Shown here one piece after another: positions 61,840 through 64,000 of a stretch of DNA of 64,000 nt. The translations under genes were made by a program, and so were the position numbers. Under the pieces are notes generated by a model. It saw only the letters and a program-made list of their open reading frames with translations. It did no database searches and had not been told where the DNA came from. How positions within the stretch are numbered: the stretch's first letter is position 1; every line of letters starts with the position of its first letter. Origin of the DNA: Rhynchospora pubera (lineage: Eukaryota; Streptophyta; Magnoliopsida; Poales; Cyperaceae); assembly GCA_028095005.1 (NCBI GenBank), contig CM051459.1, positions 279,329,229-279,393,228 of the forward strand, given 5' to 3'.

Positions 61840-64000
61840 GAAAATTAGTTCAGAAATAATCGTTGTTCACCATGTACGTCACTTACAAGCGTAGAAACTA
61901 TAATTAAATTTAAAATTAAGTTCCAATATGGAGAAGTTTCAGCAACCACTCAATATAAGGACCCTTACAAAATATCGACTTTCAGAACTCTAAAATAATT
62001 GATACCACGCTAGATTAAGAAAAAATAATACTTTCGACGTCTAATAGTTATTTATTTGACGAAGCAGACAATACTTATGTGCATGTGTTTTACAGAACAA
62101 ACAACACACGGGATTTTATATAGTTATAAACTGAATATCCAATAATCACTGCACAACATTTAAAAAATATATATTTGAGGAACCTCGTTGTATATGTGGT
62201 TACTTTTCAACTTTAGACAACATCCACAAAAGTCACACCCTTCATGGTCACTTTCCTCAGTAAGGTACAGACAAATTTTTGTATGAAAAAAGAAGGAAAA
62301 AGTATAGTTATCTTGAAATGACGATTTTCGGTTTTCTTTTTGGTATCAAAATGCAAAATCAAAAAAATAAATTGTTGAAAACAAAGTTATAATAAATAAA
62401 TACACACATAGTGAGCTCCTTTTGGGAAAAAAAAAGGCAAGAATATGAAACTGAAATAGAGAATAATGAAATAAATTTTGAAATAATGAAAAAAGTCACA
62501 GTGTAGACAGCCAAATTCTTAATTCTTCACATTGAATTAAAGAGAGCTCGTACAATATAAAAGTAGTAACCATCACTGAGAAAAAAAAAAGAAGAAGTTA
62601 CGTACTAAGAAAAATCAATATATATTATGAACGTATAAACTCACTTCAAGGGTGTGCTTCCGAACAAGCGAATGGGGAAAATAACTTTTTTTTTTTTTGG
62701 TCTTGAATGCTAATTTCAGGAGGTTAGTGGAATAAAAAAGAAAGCATAACTCTATTTATTTTTTCGAGAATTGTTTCTTTCAAAGGTGTAAGAAAGCTAA
62801 TAATTTCTCTTCCATTGATTTCCTTTTTTTCCCTTCTCTCATTCAAAATCAAGAGCAAAGTCCTTCGTTGTAACTATTAAGAGTTTATCTGACATTTATT
62901 TAATTATTTCTTTGATTTTGGGTAATAAGGAGAAAATAAAGACATCCTGGAAGTTTCAAAATAATCTGTTTACTTTCCAATTAGTACGATTCCTGTAAGT
63001 TTTCAAGTTAACTAATTAATTTTTAGCAGCCTAAGTTTAATCATTTTGACATTAATAATATGTAAATAAATTGTTTTAAAGGTAAGTTACCTGTTAAACA
63101 ACAATTTTAAATTATTTTTACTTTTATATAACTTGTTAAGTTAAATCGAAAAATTTATCAAAATTGTCAATTATCTCTCTCTAACACTATTTTTGGTTGG
63201 GTGGTAGAGGATGGGATGAAAAGTAAAATATAAAGAGGGAAGGGATGGGAGGGAATGGAAAGTAAATTAAGTTTATTTTTTTTGTTTGGATGAATAATAA
63301 AGGGAAAGGAAAAATAATTTTTACTTTCCCTCTCATGTCTTTGTTTAGATGAATTAATTTAACAAGAGTAAAAAAATAAAATTGACAAATTTATCCCTAA
63401 ACCCTTCAACTCAATCAGTCTGTTTCAAACATATGCCTATTTGAGATTGTGTCGCTGGATATAACATCCACTTGTCAAAAAATTATACGACTTTTAAATT
63501 GTACCAGCAAATTAACTAAAAAATGTGCGTGCAAGTATAAGTGTACTGGTGTGTAGTGATAAAAATCAATTCAAATTTGCATTGATAAAGTCTCAACCGA
63601 ACCCAATTTGTATTGATAACAATCAATTCAAATTTACACTTTAAAAAATTAATAAATAGGAGTACAAATATTAGAACAGATATTAATTTATTCAAAAAAT
63701 TGATAGGAGTACTCTCCATTGCCTTTTTCATTCGAATAGTGGTCCACCATGCTACCGAACCCAGTAACCCACTATACTGGTACACCACCTATACCAGTAA
63801 TCCTAAAAACAAAAACACAAATATCATATTCTAATTTTTACAGTAAGCTTAAATATTTTCTACCATCAACTGAAAGTGAAACATGAATCTTAAACTAAGC
63901 CATCAATTTCCATATATACTAGAAAATAAATCCAACCTAAACATAGAGAAATGGTCAGCAACAAAGTTGCTTGGGTGACCAACCACAGAAAGGATTTTGC
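61840..64000. other. AT-rich intergenic stretch
   Basis: A purine-rich patch at 63190-63330 (GGGAAGGGATGGGAGGGAAT) with GTTTGGATG and GTTTAGATG could be part of a MITE, but I cannot pair its ends. No gene is visible. Confidence 0.5.

Overview
This is a stretch of plant nuclear genome, almost certainly from a flowering plant. It is AT-rich, its genes have spliceosomal GT-AG introns, and the space between genes is packed with transposable elements: LTR retrotransposon remnants, Mutator-like and hAT elements, and many MITEs. I could not place the species. The gene families are general angiosperm ones and no marker here separates monocot, eudicot or magnoliid.

Four host genes can be supported. 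(1) 3148-5101 (+): an eight-exon gene for a 274-residue membrane RING-H2 ubiquitin ligase of the SDIR1 type (ABA/salt/drought signalling). (2) 10218-10927 (+): the 3' two exons of an FHY1/FHL-like phytochrome A nuclear-import factor; its start exon is not secure. (3) 22569-22853 (-): a single-exon DVL/ROTUNDIFOLIA-like small polypeptide. (4) 29175-32880 (-): a complete six-exon secreted laccase of 581 residues with all four copper motifs. The genes are unrelated and far apart; they are not an operon or cluster.

The most unusual object is an 8.5-kb Mutator-like element (35441-43988). It has long terminal inverted repeats and a 9-bp target duplication with one mismatch. It holds a decayed MuDR-type transposase (about 37576-40581, at least five in-frame stops and a frame change). 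It also holds a captured exonic fragment resembling the largest subunit of the plant RNA polymerases IV/V, closest by eye to NRPE1 of Pol V. That is a component of the RNA-directed DNA methylation machinery that silences transposons. About 19 copies of a ~20-bp near-palindromic motif with a TTTATAAA core lie in clusters along the element, often as head-to-head pairs. A 1663-bp solo LTR (35584-37246, TSD GCGTA) sits inside its left terminal repeat.

The right side of the window is a graveyard of one ~1.76-kb copia-type LTR family: a truncated copy at 1-739, a solo LTR at 56302-59839 split by an inverted solo LTR at 57019-58783, and another at 59943-61700. The three complete copies have perfect 5-bp target duplications. 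Also present are hAT-type elements with 8-bp duplications (24136-24453, 52087-52900, 54405-55158), a 2.5-kb CCGAAA-ended foldback element with a 10-bp duplication (46313-48781), an intronic Mutator MITE in the SDIR1 gene, two MITE families with several copies each, and three minisatellite-bearing elements with strand-biased arms. Long AT-rich stretches between these hold nothing I can assign.
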